The notes below the pieces were generated by a model that was not told the origin of the DNA, did not search any database, and worked only from the letters and a program-made list of their open reading frames with translations. Both the position numbers and the translations under genes were made by a program. DNA of 64,000 nt from Calliopum simillimum (lineage: Eukaryota; Arthropoda; Insecta; Diptera; Lauxaniidae): positions 45,134,245 to 45,198,244 of the forward strand of contig OX638372.1 in the NCBI GenBank assembly GCA_951812925.1, read 5' to 3'. This document shows, piece by piece, positions 24,401 to 31,550 of this stretch. Positions within the stretch are counted from its first letter, which is position 1. Each line of letters begins with the position of its first letter.

Positions 24401-27400
24401 TTCGAGAAAAGGAATAGTTCTGTAATCGAATTCAAATCTTAATTCTCTAATGAATTTTTAGTGATGAATTCATAACTATAGCTGTATTTTAGACGGCAGC
24501 GTGTTTACACATAGTGATAACTGTTCTTCTATCTATGTGCTATCTCCTCTTATTTTGTTTTAGTTTATTCTGCTTTTTCCGCACCACTTTCCTCCGCTTG
24601 CCAAGACAATCGGTAAAAATAAGGTGCAACTATGTTAAAATCCTATTAAATACAGCTAATATTCAGTGTAGTATGGCAACATCAACAGTTTACTTTGTGC
24701 TTAATAACTAAACACGCAAATTTATCTGTGTTAAATTAAGCACTTTAGTTGATGCTTTCTTATACGTTTCTCAGAAAGTGCTTAATTAAACACTGAAAAC
24801 TGTCGTCTAAAACACAGCTTATGTAATTTTTTAACACGTTAAGTTATAACCCTTTGACACGTGGTGATAGCGATATAAAAGTGGGAATGATGTCAAATCA
24901 TTGAAAATTATTTTGTTATCTTTATAATCACAATAATTAGAAACAAATGTTAAACACCTCAATAACACTGTTCATCGGTTAAAAAGTATCTGACTTCAAA
25001 CTATGTAATTATTATTCCCTGTTATTGACATAATAGGACAAAATTTACAAAATTTACAAAATTTTTTCATCACGTCTCAGTTTTCAGATAAAATGACTAA
25101 TCCAAAATCACGATTTACATCAGCGCAAAAAAAAAAAATATTTTTATCCGTCAGAATTTAAAAAAAAAAAATGTCAACGATGCAGAAAATAACAAGAATA
25201 AAAGTTTCACTTCCTTCACATTTAGAGTTTTTTTTTTTACTTAGCTAAATAAAAAAAGCTAAAACCGAATGACAAAATAAAAAAATTTATAAATAAAACT
25301 GAGCCATTTGATTTTAGGGAAAACTATTTTTTGAAGGTATAAATTGAAGGCAGTGGCAGCCCTGTAAAAAAAATGTACTGCTTATGTGGTAACAATTAAT
25401 TCAATGTAACGGAGAGAGGCGGGCATTTCTAATTTATTTGTACTTTGAACGAGAAAGCCTAACACCTTCGATAGCTCAGTTGGTAGAGCGGTGGACTGTA
25501 GAATGATGAAACAAGTGTAGAAATCCATAGGTCGCTGGTTCAAATCCGGCTCGAAGGAACAATTTCAAATTTTTTTATTTTATTTGTTTTTTTAACTCTA
25601 AAATTAATACTATAATAGTCCGGGAGCCGGTGACAGTAAAACTGCACTTACACGGATTTTCAAAATTTTTACATGAATGGATAGTGTGTGGTCATAGGTA
25701 CAATTTAAGCTTGGTGTGCCGCGATTTATCCTGGCACCACTATTTTTTAGCAATTTTTGAAATTTGCATTTTTGGAAGAAAATCGCACTCATACGGATTT
25801 TAATTTAAAAAACGCCATTTTGTTGCAAATTTTTTTTAATTGAAGAAAAGTTTGGTGTGCCAACTGATATCCTGGCACAAAGGTCTGGCAAAGAAATTTT
25901 TTTTTTTTTTTAATTTGCTTGCTATAGCTCTACTTGGTGACATAGTACAAAGCTTAACCAGAATACCTGTCATACCAGTTTATAATATATCCTCAACCTC
26001 AGATATCATAGTTGTGTAGCCAAGCGATATATATATAAATGCATATTTATAAATGCAATGTGGCAAAATGCAACCGAACCATCTTGCATTGTGAACAAAA
26101 TAAACTGGAACCATTATGGTTCATTGGCCAGGCAGCTCCTCTAACAGTAGACGAAATCGTTACAAGCCATCCAACTGAAGAGGAAGATGAAGAATTACTG
26201 TCAAATAGGTGTTACGGTTGTGACGATGATGATGATGATGATTCTGATTAAATAAAATTTTTAATTGTACTCAAAGTGTTTTTATTTTTAAAAAGATTAA
26301 ATTTAATTATATGACCTTCAAGGTAAGTCAGTTGCGGTTTGTATTTTGGTGGTAATTTTCAAGCACATCAAGCATGTCAGCTCGCTGTGCACGTAATGGT
26401 TGTTCGTGTTTTATAGTGATATTTGCACGGAAATTTTGCTTTTCTTTGCTGATTTTGACGTTTTAACGTTCCACTCTTCAAATGGTTTTAATGTTCATCG
26501 CTGGACTAAATATAATTGGTATGACAGGTATTTTGGTTAAGCTTTGTACTATGTCACCAAGTAGAGCTATAACAAGCAAATTAAAAAAAAAAAAAAAAAA
26601 TTTCTTTGCATTTATGTCCTTTAAATCGGTGTGCCAGACCTTTGTGCCAGGATATCAGTTGGCACACCAAACTTTTCTTCAATTAAAAAAAATTTGCAAC
26701 AAAATGGCGTTTTTTAAATTAAAATCCGTATGAGTGCGATTTCCTTCCAAAAATGCAAATTTCAAAAATTGCTAAAAAATAGTGGTGCCAGGATAAATCG
26801 CGGCACACCAAGCTTAAATTGTACCTATGACCACACACTATCCATTCATGTAAAAATTTTGAAAATCCGTGTAAGTGCAGTTTTACTGTCACCGGCTCCC
26901 TGCCTATAAATCATACGATTTTTTTTTTCATCTTGTAGAGTCGAAAAACAAAGTTCCGCGCTAAATCAAAGCAACGACGTCGTCACAGCAAAGAGGCGCA
27001 GCGCACCCCACTCGATATGCCTACCACAGATCCTGGTTCAGACATACATTTTTCAACAGACGATGAATTGTGCGGCGATGGAAATAATTCGTATGGTAAT
27101 AATGAAGGTGGCGCTGGAGCCTTTGGCACAGTACCACGCACACGTAAAATTCTACTGCAAAGTGAATTGCAACGGCGTTATATTGAGGAAATCGGTGATG
27201 GTTCTGAAATGTTAAGACGCATGCCACCAGAATTGATTGTTACCTCTCCGACAAAATCTAAATCACCGGCAAAATCACATGTGCAAAAACCAATGACAAG
27301 CAGATTAGCAGCAGGAGCAACGGGAATAGCATCAGCTTTACCAATGGCACCTAAAACAGCACCAGCAACTGACAAACGTATGTTAAAAGAATTTCCAATG

Positions 27401-30400
27401 CTGGGTATGGGTGGTGACAGCCTAACATCGTTGGCAAGACGTACTAACTCTTGGCACAATTTGCACAACAGTGGAAAGTGCCCGTCAAAAATAAAGTGCG
27501 TATTCTGTTCGTAATTGAATAATCCACAAAGCAACGTCTCTCCTATCCATGTATTTTATTTTATTTTTTTTTAGATTACAAAATCCCTATACAGAAATTG
27601 GTTGTAGCAGTAGCAGCGAGGATTTACAATTAAAATTATTGCTCAAAAAGAAACCATGGACAGGAATTCATCAGGATCAATCAAACTTTGTAGAACGCAA
27701 TCGTCCATTGTCGTGGGGTATACCACCGGTGTCTAAAGTTCTTCAAAAGCCCGATAGACCACACACTTCGGCACGCGCAAATAAAAAGAAAGATGAGAAT
27801 GAAATGTTGCTCAAGTAAGTAAAACGTTAAGTTTATACAATAAGTCCAGTGAAGTAAAACTTATATTCATCATTTTAGATTTTTTTATTTTTTATTTTTT
27901 TTCTTGGAAAAGCACTGCCGCATAAAAAGTTATTCAGGCTCAAATGTCACGAAAACCAGTTTTTCAAAAATCTCGCTAACGGTTTCATTATACTTTACAC
28001 CCAGGGTATATTCACTTTGTCCTTCCGTTTGTAACGCAGAGAAGGAGGCGTGGCAGAATATAGAAAAGTATACATATTCTTGATCAGCGTCACCTGCTGA
28101 GTCGATATAGCCATGTCCGTCTGTCTGGCTGGGTGGCTGGCTGTGTGTTGAAATATATTTTTTTGGAAAACTAAGTAAGATAATTCAATGAAATTTGGTA
28201 CACTGCCTCCGTCATCAAAGATAGCACGGGGGATTGAAATGAGCGAAATCGGTCAACGGACACGCCTACCGCCCATACAAAAAATTATTTCAAAATGCAA
28301 CTTTAGGAGCATTTTTCACGATAATGCAACTAAAATACATATAAATACTAAGAATAATAAGCGCAAGCTCTGATCAAAAACTGGGCGGATTCGAACAAGA
28401 AAGCGTTTTTTGAAATAATCGAACTTAATTCTACTCAGACACTAAGAACTATAAATGAAAGCTCTCAACGAAAACTGGGTGAAATTGGACGAGAGGGCGT
28501 GGCACCTCCCATATAAGCAAAAGCTTCAAAACGCTATACTGGAAACGTTTTTTGAGATAATCCAACCAAATTTCACTCAAATATTAAGAACTATATATAC
28601 AAACTCTAAGCAAAAGCTGGATTTCAAAAACGGATTTAATGGTAATGAAAAATTAACTATTATCACTAAATTTATTGAAATGAAAAATTCAATGAAACAA
28701 ATTTCACTTTCATTGAATTTAATGAAACAAATGTTCACATTCATTGTATTTAATAAAACTTTTCATTCAAAGTTGCATTAAATTTAATGAAAGCAAAAAT
28801 TTGTTCCATTAAAATTAATGAAACTTTAATGAAAATTCCATTAAAATTTCATAAATTTCAATGGAAGTGTAAATTTTTTTGAAAATATTCATTAAATTCA
28901 ATGAAATTAATTTTCCCTTTCAAAAGATTTTGTGATAATGGTAAATTTTTCATTACCATCTTATCAATTTAATGATAGTGAAAACCTTTCTTCTTTTATT
29001 GAATGAGTTGTTTGATAGTAAAAAATTTTTCAATACCATAAAATTTATTTTTTGATAATGAAAAAATTTGCACTGTCACTAAATTTAGTGTAGAAAATTT
29101 ATCACTATCTTTAATTACTACCAAAAAATTTATTTTGTGGTAGTGAAAAGCTCAATGAACAAAATTTAGTCATTACCCTAAGTCCGAATTTGTATTTGAG
29201 TTTTCATATCTTTTTATGCAGGAGTGTCGATTTTAAGTATTTGTTTTAAACCACCAAAATAGAGCGATTTCAATAAAAATAGTAAAAATCTAATTATTTT
29301 GAAGAAGCCCTTTTAAAGTCAATTTCTTCTGGGCTTTAAGTATAGTTTAGTAGATAATTTTGTAGTTAAAGAGTTTTAAGAAATTTAAACAAAGTCGAAA
29401 TTCCGACATGATATCGCCTCGATTTCAAAATTCATTTGAATGTTACAGCCATATCTTAATTGAAGCGTTATTTGACCATCTCTGTTTTGGTACTCTCCAC
29501 ATGAATTGTATAAAAGTGTAACTGACAGTGATGGTTAATTATCAAATAAGGCACCAATTTAGGTATGACCTTAATAGTCTGAATTAAATTAGGAAGTAGT
29601 AGTAGTAGTAGTCATTTATTCATTTTTTCATCTAAGAAATACAATATACAATAATACATAGGAACTTAACATATAGTCGACTAACAAAATATGTATTTAT
29701 TAAATGAAAAAAACCTTTATACATTATTCAGAAAATAATTTTGAAACTTGCAATTTCTTTCGTAGTGCCTGCTCTCAGAAACTAATGGCTTGGCAAACCA
29801 ATAACAACACCAACATTAATAATAGCAACATTCCGATAGCACGCAGCAGAATAATGTTAAACCTTGTAGCTCCCGAAATGAACAATGAGGAGAAAACGCT
29901 GTGCCTTTTTCATCAATTCAGTAAAGCGAAACGTCTGCAAAAACTGGGTGCTGTTAAAATGGATCATGGGGCCGAGGGTAAACCAACTAAAAAGAAAAAG
30001 TAAGCAGGAGAAACATTCAAATTCAATGACATTTTTAAGAAATCAATTGAAAATTAGAATTTCTTCTTCTCATAGAATTCCACTATCAAAAGTCGCAGAG
30101 ACAACACAAATTATAAGAAACTTTTCAAGAGCGAACAGAGATACAGCCGCTGCTGTATCAGCCATGGCACAACAACGTAACAAGTTAAATAACAACAACA
30201 ATAGCTATAGCTACACAACAACAGCGGGGGGCATGACAAAAGGAGTACAACAACAACAACAAAGCAGCAAGCATACTAATCGATTTCGTACAGGTGGAAT
30301 TGTTGCAACGGCTGTACAACCAAATGTATCACGTAGCAAATCTAAAAAACGTAGTTCTCTAAGTAATAACTCTAAACTGCCACAACCAATGGATAAAGTA

Positions 30401-30664
30401 ATGCCACCCATGCCTGCCAGATTTTCGACGATTTCCAACAATTTCCAAATAGCATTAGATACAGCAACCTTTGCACGGCGTTCGCAAAAAAAATCTAAAA
30501 GCCAACAAAAGAAAAAACAACAACAAACTACCGAAAATGCTGCTGACGAAAGCACAGGCGCAGCAGGAAAAGTTAATCGAGAGAACTGTAGCAGCAGCAG
30601 CAGTAACAAACAGAACAAGCAACAGAATAAGCCCGTTAGGGCAAGGTTGGAATACAGAAATTAA
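3197..30664 (+). CDS. NnaD: Cytosolic carboxypeptidase, AGBL2/AGBL3 (CCP2/3) type; 3' eleven exons
   Basis: Zinc carboxypeptidase of family M14 (Nna1/CCP group). Family members trim glutamates from tubulin tails and other acidic C-termini in the cytoplasm, at axonemes and at centrioles. The sequence shows the metal motif HPSE (residues 12-15 of the window part), NPDGV, the DLNRQY substrate-arginine segment, the third ligand in [10 protein letters not shown], and the catalytic Glu in [11 protein letters not shown]. Wording around these sites (KGxx[33 protein letters not shown]) is closest to vertebrate AGBL2/3 from memory. Joined exons are 3197-3477, 5254-5413, 5686-5844, 13517-13585, 14698-14789, 15536-15668, 15756-16157, 26939-27495, 27575-27814, 29766-29999 and 30076-30664, totalling 2916 nt (971 residues plus stop) with consistent phases. 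The N-terminal part is outside the window. About 750 residues after the catalytic domain are basic, Gln/Asn/Ser-rich and look disordered. The name NnaD is inferred from the family: flies have few CCP genes. Confidence 0.85.
4017..4815. repeat. Degenerate minisatellite in NnaD intron
   Basis: Roughly 35-70 bp units built from TTTTCGATACTTTTGGACTT, then TACCGATATTTTAGATG, with many variants and indels. It fills most of the 3478-5253 intron. The flanks (3478-4016 and 4816-5253) show nothing but AT-rich DNA and a T-run at 5026-5044. Confidence 0.75.
5254..5413 (+). CDS. NnaD: NnaD exon: third zinc ligand
   Basis: The acceptor is ctaccatag and the donor is GATAAG|GTAAGG. The exon begins in phase 2 and ends in phase 0. 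It encodes 53 residues including [18 protein letters not shown], in which the first His after Asp-Met is the third zinc ligand by family alignment. The stretch [12 protein letters not shown] is very like CCP2/3. Confidence 0.88.
5686..5844 (+). CDS. NnaD: NnaD exon: catalytic glutamate
   Basis: The acceptor is gttgcag and the donor is ACAGGG|GTAAGT, both strong; phases are 0 and 0. It encodes 53 residues. [10 protein letters not shown] leads to [11 protein letters not shown], whose Glu is the catalytic general base/acid of M14 enzymes, and the exon ends KGTHFNTG. The active site is therefore complete. Confidence 0.88.
5845..6580. other. NnaD intron start, nothing recognised
   Basis: AT-rich, without splice-bounded coding segments or clear repeats. 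A short match to the DINE-1-like terminus (ATACCCTACACC) is at 6479. Confidence 0.4.
6581..8045 (+). mobile_element. DINE-1/helentron-like element with expanded internal repeat
   Basis: The 5' end AAACCCTACACACAGGGTAT is followed by TTTGTAACGCAGAGAAGG and a conserved CATGTCCGTCTGTCTGGCTGG core. The 3' end has GTGTAGGGTAT, the hairpin TTTGGCCAGGCCAAA (8014-8028) and terminates TTACACTCTTACAAG before a T-run. Subterminal inverted repeats plus a 3' hairpin before a CWAG-like end are the pattern of non-autonomous helentrons (DINE-1). No coding capacity is seen. Confidence 0.72.
6898..7982 (+). repeat. 323-bp tandem repeat inside the DINE-1-like element
   Basis: ACAAGAGGGCGTGGCACCTC recurs at 7041, 7364 and 7687, so the period is 323 bp. 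Each unit has two related halves of about 181 and 142 bp. Copies are nearly identical (for example one T/C change at 7740 and an A/G change at 7780), which indicates recent amplification. Confidence 0.85.
8046..10014. other. NnaD intron, one perfect small palindrome
   Basis: No coding segment or transposon end was recognised. A hairpin of about 38-bp arms around TTTGGAAATAAAGTCAAA lies at 9037-9126. The rest is AT-rich and featureless to me. Confidence 0.45.
10015..11815 (+). repeat. (AGAGT)n pentanucleotide array, about 1.8 kb
   Basis: Near-pure repeats of AGAGT in two blocks, 10015-10725 and 10880-11805. They are separated by a divergent stretch (10726-10880) with GAGTT variants. Point variants include AGAGA at 10093 and 10543 and a GGAGTGGAGT at 11620. 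The plus strand has no C within the pure blocks. The flanks (GATTAGATTAGATT at 9984 and AGCAAAGCAGAAA at 11806-11860) look like the decayed edges. It lies in the 7.7 kb NnaD intron. Confidence 0.98.
12028..13443. mobile_element. Tc1-type foldback element with GC-rich core
   Basis: The outer ends are TA|CAGTTTAG and CTAAACTG|TA (TA at 12026-12027 and 13444-13445). Arms of about 570-590 bp are inverted copies (tccaattgaaattgattataaac versus gtttataatcaatttcgattgga; shared gtgtcgctcggatctg). The core at 12650-12880 holds about one and a half copies of a 149-bp GC-rich unit. There is no transposase frame. It ends 71 bp before the NnaD acceptor at 13517. Confidence 0.8.
12678..12862. repeat. GC-rich 149-bp module (copy in Tc1-type foldback)
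   Basis: ACCCCTACTCTTATGTAAAA begins at 12679 and 12828. Between them are two small palindromes, GCGGCCGAAGGCCGC and GCGGCCGCAGGCCGC, around a segment with GATTTTTGGGAGTTTTAAAT. The same module, reversed, forms the core at 51610-52008. Confidence 0.85.
13517..13741 (+). CDS. NnaD: NnaD exon ending the catalytic domain; alternative donor at 13585 or stop at 13741
   Basis: The acceptor is accctttag before 13517. [18 protein letters not shown] completes the peptidase fold. Two outcomes are visible. First, a donor AAATAAA|GTAAAG after 13585 joins in phase 0 to the exon at 14698 and is the only donor here that keeps the long frame open. Second, reading through adds a Lys-rich helical stretch ([20 protein letters not shown] and onward) and stops at 13741, giving a 274-residue end with a polyadenylation signal at 14406. 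Human AGBL2 also continues with a helical charged stretch here, so the read-through form may be real. Confidence 0.7.
   Translation, partial: DYEHMGRAFCETLLDYCDDNPNKVKKQQKLLKQIKKLRRQEKHEKKALKLKKLAEQGCIINEKIKLKRSEKSVS
13742..14697. other. NnaD intron or 3' UTR of short isoform
   Basis: T-rich, no repeats or coding segments seen. If the 13585 donor is unused, this begins as the 3' UTR of the short isoform. Confidence 0.45.
14406..14411 (+). promoter_or_regulatory. Possible polyadenylation signal for short NnaD isoform
   Basis: AATAAA lies 665 bp after the stop at 13741, in a very T-rich stretch. It would serve a transcript that does not use the 13585 donor. AATAAA is common in AT-rich DNA, so support is weak. 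Confidence 0.35.
14698..14789 (+). CDS. NnaD: NnaD exon (tail)
   Basis: The acceptor is gataaacag and the donor is TTCAAG|GTAATA. It starts in phase 0 and ends in phase 2. It encodes [20 protein letters not shown] followed by a short Pro/Asp stretch. It has no known domain. The flanking splice sites and the phase match to the next exon are the support. Confidence 0.65.
15133..15240 (+). other. tRNA-like sequence with Pol III boxes
   Basis: TAGGTCAGTGG at 15143 resembles an A box/D arm, GGTTCGAATCC at 15198 is a perfect B box, and a run of 14 T follows at 15226. The acceptor and anticodon stems do not pair well, so this is a tRNA pseudogene or a tRNA-derived SINE head rather than a working tRNA. 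It is within the NnaD intron 14790-15535, otherwise empty. Confidence 0.5.
15536..15668 (+). CDS. NnaD: NnaD exon (Ser-rich tail)
   Basis: The acceptor is tccacag and the donor is CGTAAG|GTAAGT. Phase 2 to phase 0 agrees with both neighbours. The product is a Ser/Asp/Glu-rich run ([19 protein letters not shown]) then a Pro/Cys segment, so probably disordered with phosphorylation-type sites. Confidence 0.7.
15756..16157 (+). CDS. NnaD: NnaD exon (basic and Gln-Ala repeat tail)
   Basis: The acceptor is ttgcacag and the donor is TTAAAG|GTAAAT; phase 0 to 0; 134 codons. It begins [20 protein letters not shown], then a Lys-rich stretch, a (Gln-Ala)n run at about 15952-16000 and a second Arg/Lys-rich helix ([20 protein letters not shown]). 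The first segment is the least repetitive part of the tail and may be a short conserved binding motif. No domain is recognised. Confidence 0.75.
16158..17249. other. Start of 10.8 kb NnaD intron, nothing recognised
   Basis: No splice-bounded frame or transposon end seen; AT-rich with poly-A stretches. Confidence 0.45.
17250..17990 (-). mobile_element. Mariner-like transposase remnant of a second lineage
   Basis: On the minus strand, translation around 17500-17640 gives VLFHQDN, then [19 protein letters not shown], again with 34 residues between Asp residues, so DD34D. Further on, LEKR and TKCIEL-like wording near 17330-17390 is the mariner C-terminus, and [11 protein letters not shown] lies at about 17690-17730. 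The frame is interrupted by stops and frameshifts. The wording differs from the 19-20 kb element, so it is a different subfamily. Confidence 0.75.
18126..18590 (+). repeat. ACTAG-type dispersed repeat, copy 1
   Basis: It begins AACTAGTTGCCTGGGAGCGA and ends near the CGAGACACAGACAGACAGAC tract, with internal tcatgcaaatcgga motifs. The start resembles the repeat at 31918. This head-and-tail form is typical of dispersed elements seen in many insect genomes; I cannot name the family. Confidence 0.5.
18591..19031. other. NnaD intron, nothing recognised
   Basis: Between the ACTAG-type repeat and the mariner. No convincing coding or repeat signal. Confidence 0.4.
19034..20330 (-). mobile_element. 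Mariner element with near-complete transposase frame
   Basis: A 1297-bp element flanked by TA (19032-19033 and 20331-20332) with ~25-bp inverted ends sharing GGCTGCTAGATATATTTCTGG. The minus-strand frame 19196-19945 (249 codons) carries an [12 protein letters not shown] helix-turn-helix part and a DD34D triad: DDESWIY, HHDN and SPDLTPND, with 34 residues between the second and third Asp. The N-terminus (about 19950-20160 on minus) is out of frame and the C-terminus stops early near 19196. The element is therefore probably inactive but young. The wording is nearest the cecropia-type mariners. Confidence 0.88.
20333..21414. other. NnaD intron, nothing recognised
   Basis: Very A-rich sequence with many short A-runs between the mariner and the duplication arm. 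No feature supported. Confidence 0.4.
21494..21588 (-). tRNA. tRNA-Tyr (GTA) with intron, copy 1
   Basis: Read on the minus strand it begins CCTTCGATAGCTCAGTTGG (D arm and A box), has CTGTAG at the anticodon (GTA), a ~20-nt intron in the anticodon loop, and ends in GGCTCGAAGG plus discriminator A. The acceptor stem pairs CCTTCGA with TCGAAGG. The T-loop reads TTCAACT instead of TTCAAAT in the other three copies. It lies inside an NnaD intron, antisense to it, at the outer end of the left inverted-duplication arm. Confidence 0.92.
22359..23162. mobile_element. hAT-like non-autonomous element with 8-bp target duplication
   Basis: Terminal inverted repeats CAGTGCTGTCGTTTT and its complement are flanked on both sides by GCTGAAGC (22351-22358 and 23163-23170). 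An 8-bp duplication and a CAGTG terminus fit hAT transposons. The 804 bp interior has no transposase frame. ACTTC/GAAGT-rich subterminal repeats lie inside both ends (22374-22450 and 23050-23140), as expected of transposase binding sites. Confidence 0.82.
23171..24480. other. Left duplication arm sequence
   Basis: No gene seen. The block 23940-24100 has an inverted homologue at 33930-34060, and both copies keep short open frames with IIRxxxRxxRRK-like wording, which I regard as chance. Motifs around acttaa/gttgttttgt near 23460-23780 repeat loosely. Confidence 0.4.
24481..24818. mobile_element. MITE with GCTGTNTTTTAGACG ends
   Basis: GCTGTATTTTAGACGGCAG at the left is complementary, with few changes, to CTGTCGTCTAAAACACAGC at the right. 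It is 338 bp with no coding. The target duplication is not clear. Confidence 0.6.
25465..25558 (+). tRNA. tRNA-Tyr (GTA) with intron, copy 2
   Basis: It has the same body as copy 1 with the standard T-loop and a 19-nt intron (AATGATGAAACAAGTGTAG) after the anticodon. It is sense to and inside the long NnaD intron. Its 5' flank (about 25330-25464) is homologous, inverted, to the 5' flank of copy 3. A TTTTTTT tract at 25569-25575 follows as a likely Pol III terminator. Confidence 0.95.
25617..26905. mobile_element. Foldback element next to an NnaD exon
   Basis: The ends GGGAGCCGGTGACAGTAAAA and its complement begin arms of about 360-390 bp (to 25975 and from 26517) that match almost base for base. 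The flanks TATAATAG and TATAAATC may be a degenerate 8-bp target duplication. The homologous right arm at about 31390-31440 reads straight through this point, so it is an empty site. The unique centre (25976-26516) carries a small acidic-tailed open frame. It ends about 33 bp upstream of the exon at 26939. Confidence 0.8.
26039..26251 (+). pseudogene. Coding-like fragment in foldback centre
   Basis: A 70-codon frame with Cys/His spacing ([13 protein letters not shown]), then [20 protein letters not shown] and a C-terminal Asp run made by a GAT repeat. The stop is followed at once by AATAAA (26252-26257). It looks like the 3' end of a transposase or a captured gene; family unknown. Upstream exons are absent, so it is a fragment. 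Confidence 0.45.
26939..27495 (+). CDS. NnaD: NnaD exon (tail)
   Basis: The acceptor is atcttgtag before 26939 and the donor is ATAAA|GTGCGT after 27495, somewhat weak. Phase 0 to phase 2. It encodes [19 protein letters not shown], an Asp/Asn/Gly stretch, [29 protein letters not shown] and a final segment with hydrophobic Met/Leu residues. It lies only about 30 bp downstream of a foldback transposon. Its first ~25 bases and the preceding acceptor are duplicated in inverted orientation near 31330-31395. Confidence 0.78.
27575..27814 (+). CDS. NnaD: NnaD exon (tail)
   Basis: The acceptor is tttttttag and the donor is CTCAA|GTAAGT; phase 2 to 2. It encodes [20 protein letters not shown] and [14 protein letters not shown], a mixed-composition stretch more like a conserved linear motif than the surrounding tail. 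Confidence 0.78.
27990..28620 (+). mobile_element. DINE-1-like element, 3' truncated
   Basis: It has the same 5' end (TTTACACCCAGGGTATATTCACTTTG), the CATGTCCGTCTGTCTGGCTGG core and one round of the AAGAGGGCGTGGCACCTCCC repeat. The 3' hairpin end is missing and similarity stops near 28620. It lies in the NnaD intron 27815-29765. Confidence 0.7.
28621..29765. other. NnaD intron with ATTAAATTTAATG-type self-complementary tract
   Basis: From about 28630 to 29170 the sequence is dominated by short inverted repeats such as TTCATTAAATTCAATGAA in many variants. The rest is AT-rich; (TAG)6 lies near 29600. No coding segment was found before the acceptor at 29766. Confidence 0.5.
29766..29999 (+). 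CDS. NnaD: NnaD exon (tail)
   Basis: The acceptor is tctttcgtag and the donor is AAAAA|GTAAGC; phase 2 to 2. The nearby alternative acceptor at ctctcag would give an immediate stop, so 29766 is the usable start. The product is Asn-rich, then [20 protein letters not shown] and a Lys-rich end. Confidence 0.72.
30076..30664 (+). CDS. NnaD: NnaD terminal exon (Gln/Asn/Ser-rich tail)
   Basis: The acceptor is cttctcatag before 30076; it enters in phase 2 and the stop is TAA ending at 30664. It carries runs of Asn, Gln (five CAA codons), Ser (AGC) and Lys. Low complexity of this kind is common in fly neuronal proteins. Polyadenylation signals AATAAA follow at 30926 and 30947. Confidence 0.75.
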
Positions 30665-30925
30665 TGAAATTTAATTTGAAAATCACTTCTTTTTTTTTTT
30701 TGGAATTGTTCATTTTGTAAAGTGTTTAGAAATGATATTTAACACTGATAATGTGCGTGGTGAGAAGGACATGCAGCAGCTAAATTAATATTGGAAAATT
30801 TAATTTGGTCCATTTGAAAAAATACTAAAAAAAGCCCAATTTGTTTGTAACAACGCACATACTTATATGTAGAACACGCCTAGTAATTGTTAGCAAAATT
30901 TTATAAATGAAATTGTTAGGAAATT

Positions 30926-30952
30926 AATAAAAATTTTAGAAATAACAATAAA
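30926..30952 (+). promoter_or_regulatory. NnaD polyadenylation signals
   Basis: Two AATAAA hexamers (30926-30931 and 30947-30952) lie about 260-290 bp after the NnaD stop, before the inverted-duplication arm begins. Confidence 0.5.
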
Positions 30953-31329
30953 ATTGTATATAAATAATATAAGATTCAAATATGTGTGTAATTATTTTCA
31001 ATTGTTGTAAAATGATTAGTATAAAGTAGGAGTGGCAAACCTATCGCAAAGATTTTAAAAGAAAAAATATTGGATCGTCGCATCTGAAGTCATCCGTAAC
31101 GATTAGTAAGAAATATCGCGGCGTCAGTTGTAAACTATTCTTTTTTTATAATTTTTTGGAAAGCTAAAAAACAGCTCTATTGAATAAAAAGAATAACGAC
31201 CGATAAAATATTTAGAAGAAAAACATTTTTACAAAGTTCAGTAGTGTAGGAACGGAGCTAAAAGAAGGACTTGGTATAACAAAACGAACGAAACAAATAT
31301 GATGAAGAAAAGACTTTTGAATAAACGAA

Positions 31330-31395
31330 CGGACGACAGTTGGTTTAGCGCGGAACTTTGATTTTTCGACTCTACAAGATGGAAAAAAAGAATCT
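31330..31395 (-). pseudogene. Copied scrap of NnaD splice acceptor and exon start
   Basis: On the minus strand this reads a T-rich tract, catcttgtag, then a near copy of the first ~25 bases of the exon at 26939, after which similarity stops. It lacks a reading frame beyond the scrap and sits downstream of the gene, antisense. It marks the inner edge of the inverted duplication. Confidence 0.75.
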
Positions 31396-31456
31396 AATGA
31401 TTTATAATATTAATTTTACAAATAAAAATAAAACAAAATAAAAAAATTAGATTGGT

Positions 31457-31550
31457 TCCTTCGAGCCGGATTTGAACCAGCGACCTATGGATTTCTACAT
31501 TTGTTTTAACATTCTACAGTCCACCGCTCTACCAACTGAGCTATCGAAGG
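31457..31550 (-). tRNA. tRNA-Tyr (GTA) with intron, copy 3
   Basis: Minus-strand copy with intact acceptor, D, anticodon and T arms and a 19-nt intron close to that of copy 2. It lies downstream of the NnaD 3' end. Its upstream flank (31551-31690) mirrors that of copy 2. Confidence 0.95.

Larger units (their letters stand above)
21415..26963 (+). repeat. Left arm of ~5 kb inverted duplication
   Basis: It matches 31330-35945 in inverted orientation. Matched landmarks, outer to inner: the tRNA-Tyr copy 1 downstream flank with tRNA and upstream flank versus copy 4; a block near 23940-24100 versus 33930-34060; the copy 2 upstream flank and tRNA versus copy 3; and the NnaD acceptor plus first ~25 exon bases (26910-26963) versus 31330-31395. 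Later insertions interrupt it: the hAT-like element at 22359, a MITE at 24481 and a foldback at 25617. Edges are approximate. Confidence 0.8.

Noticed and set aside
29600..29625. (TAG)n microsatellite
   Set aside because: Only about six units; ordinary for the genome.
30211..30618. Minus-strand 135-codon frame rich in Cys, Leu and Val
   Set aside because: It is the antisense of the Gln/Ser-rich last NnaD exon; CAA and AGC runs read backwards give Leu/Cys/Val runs.
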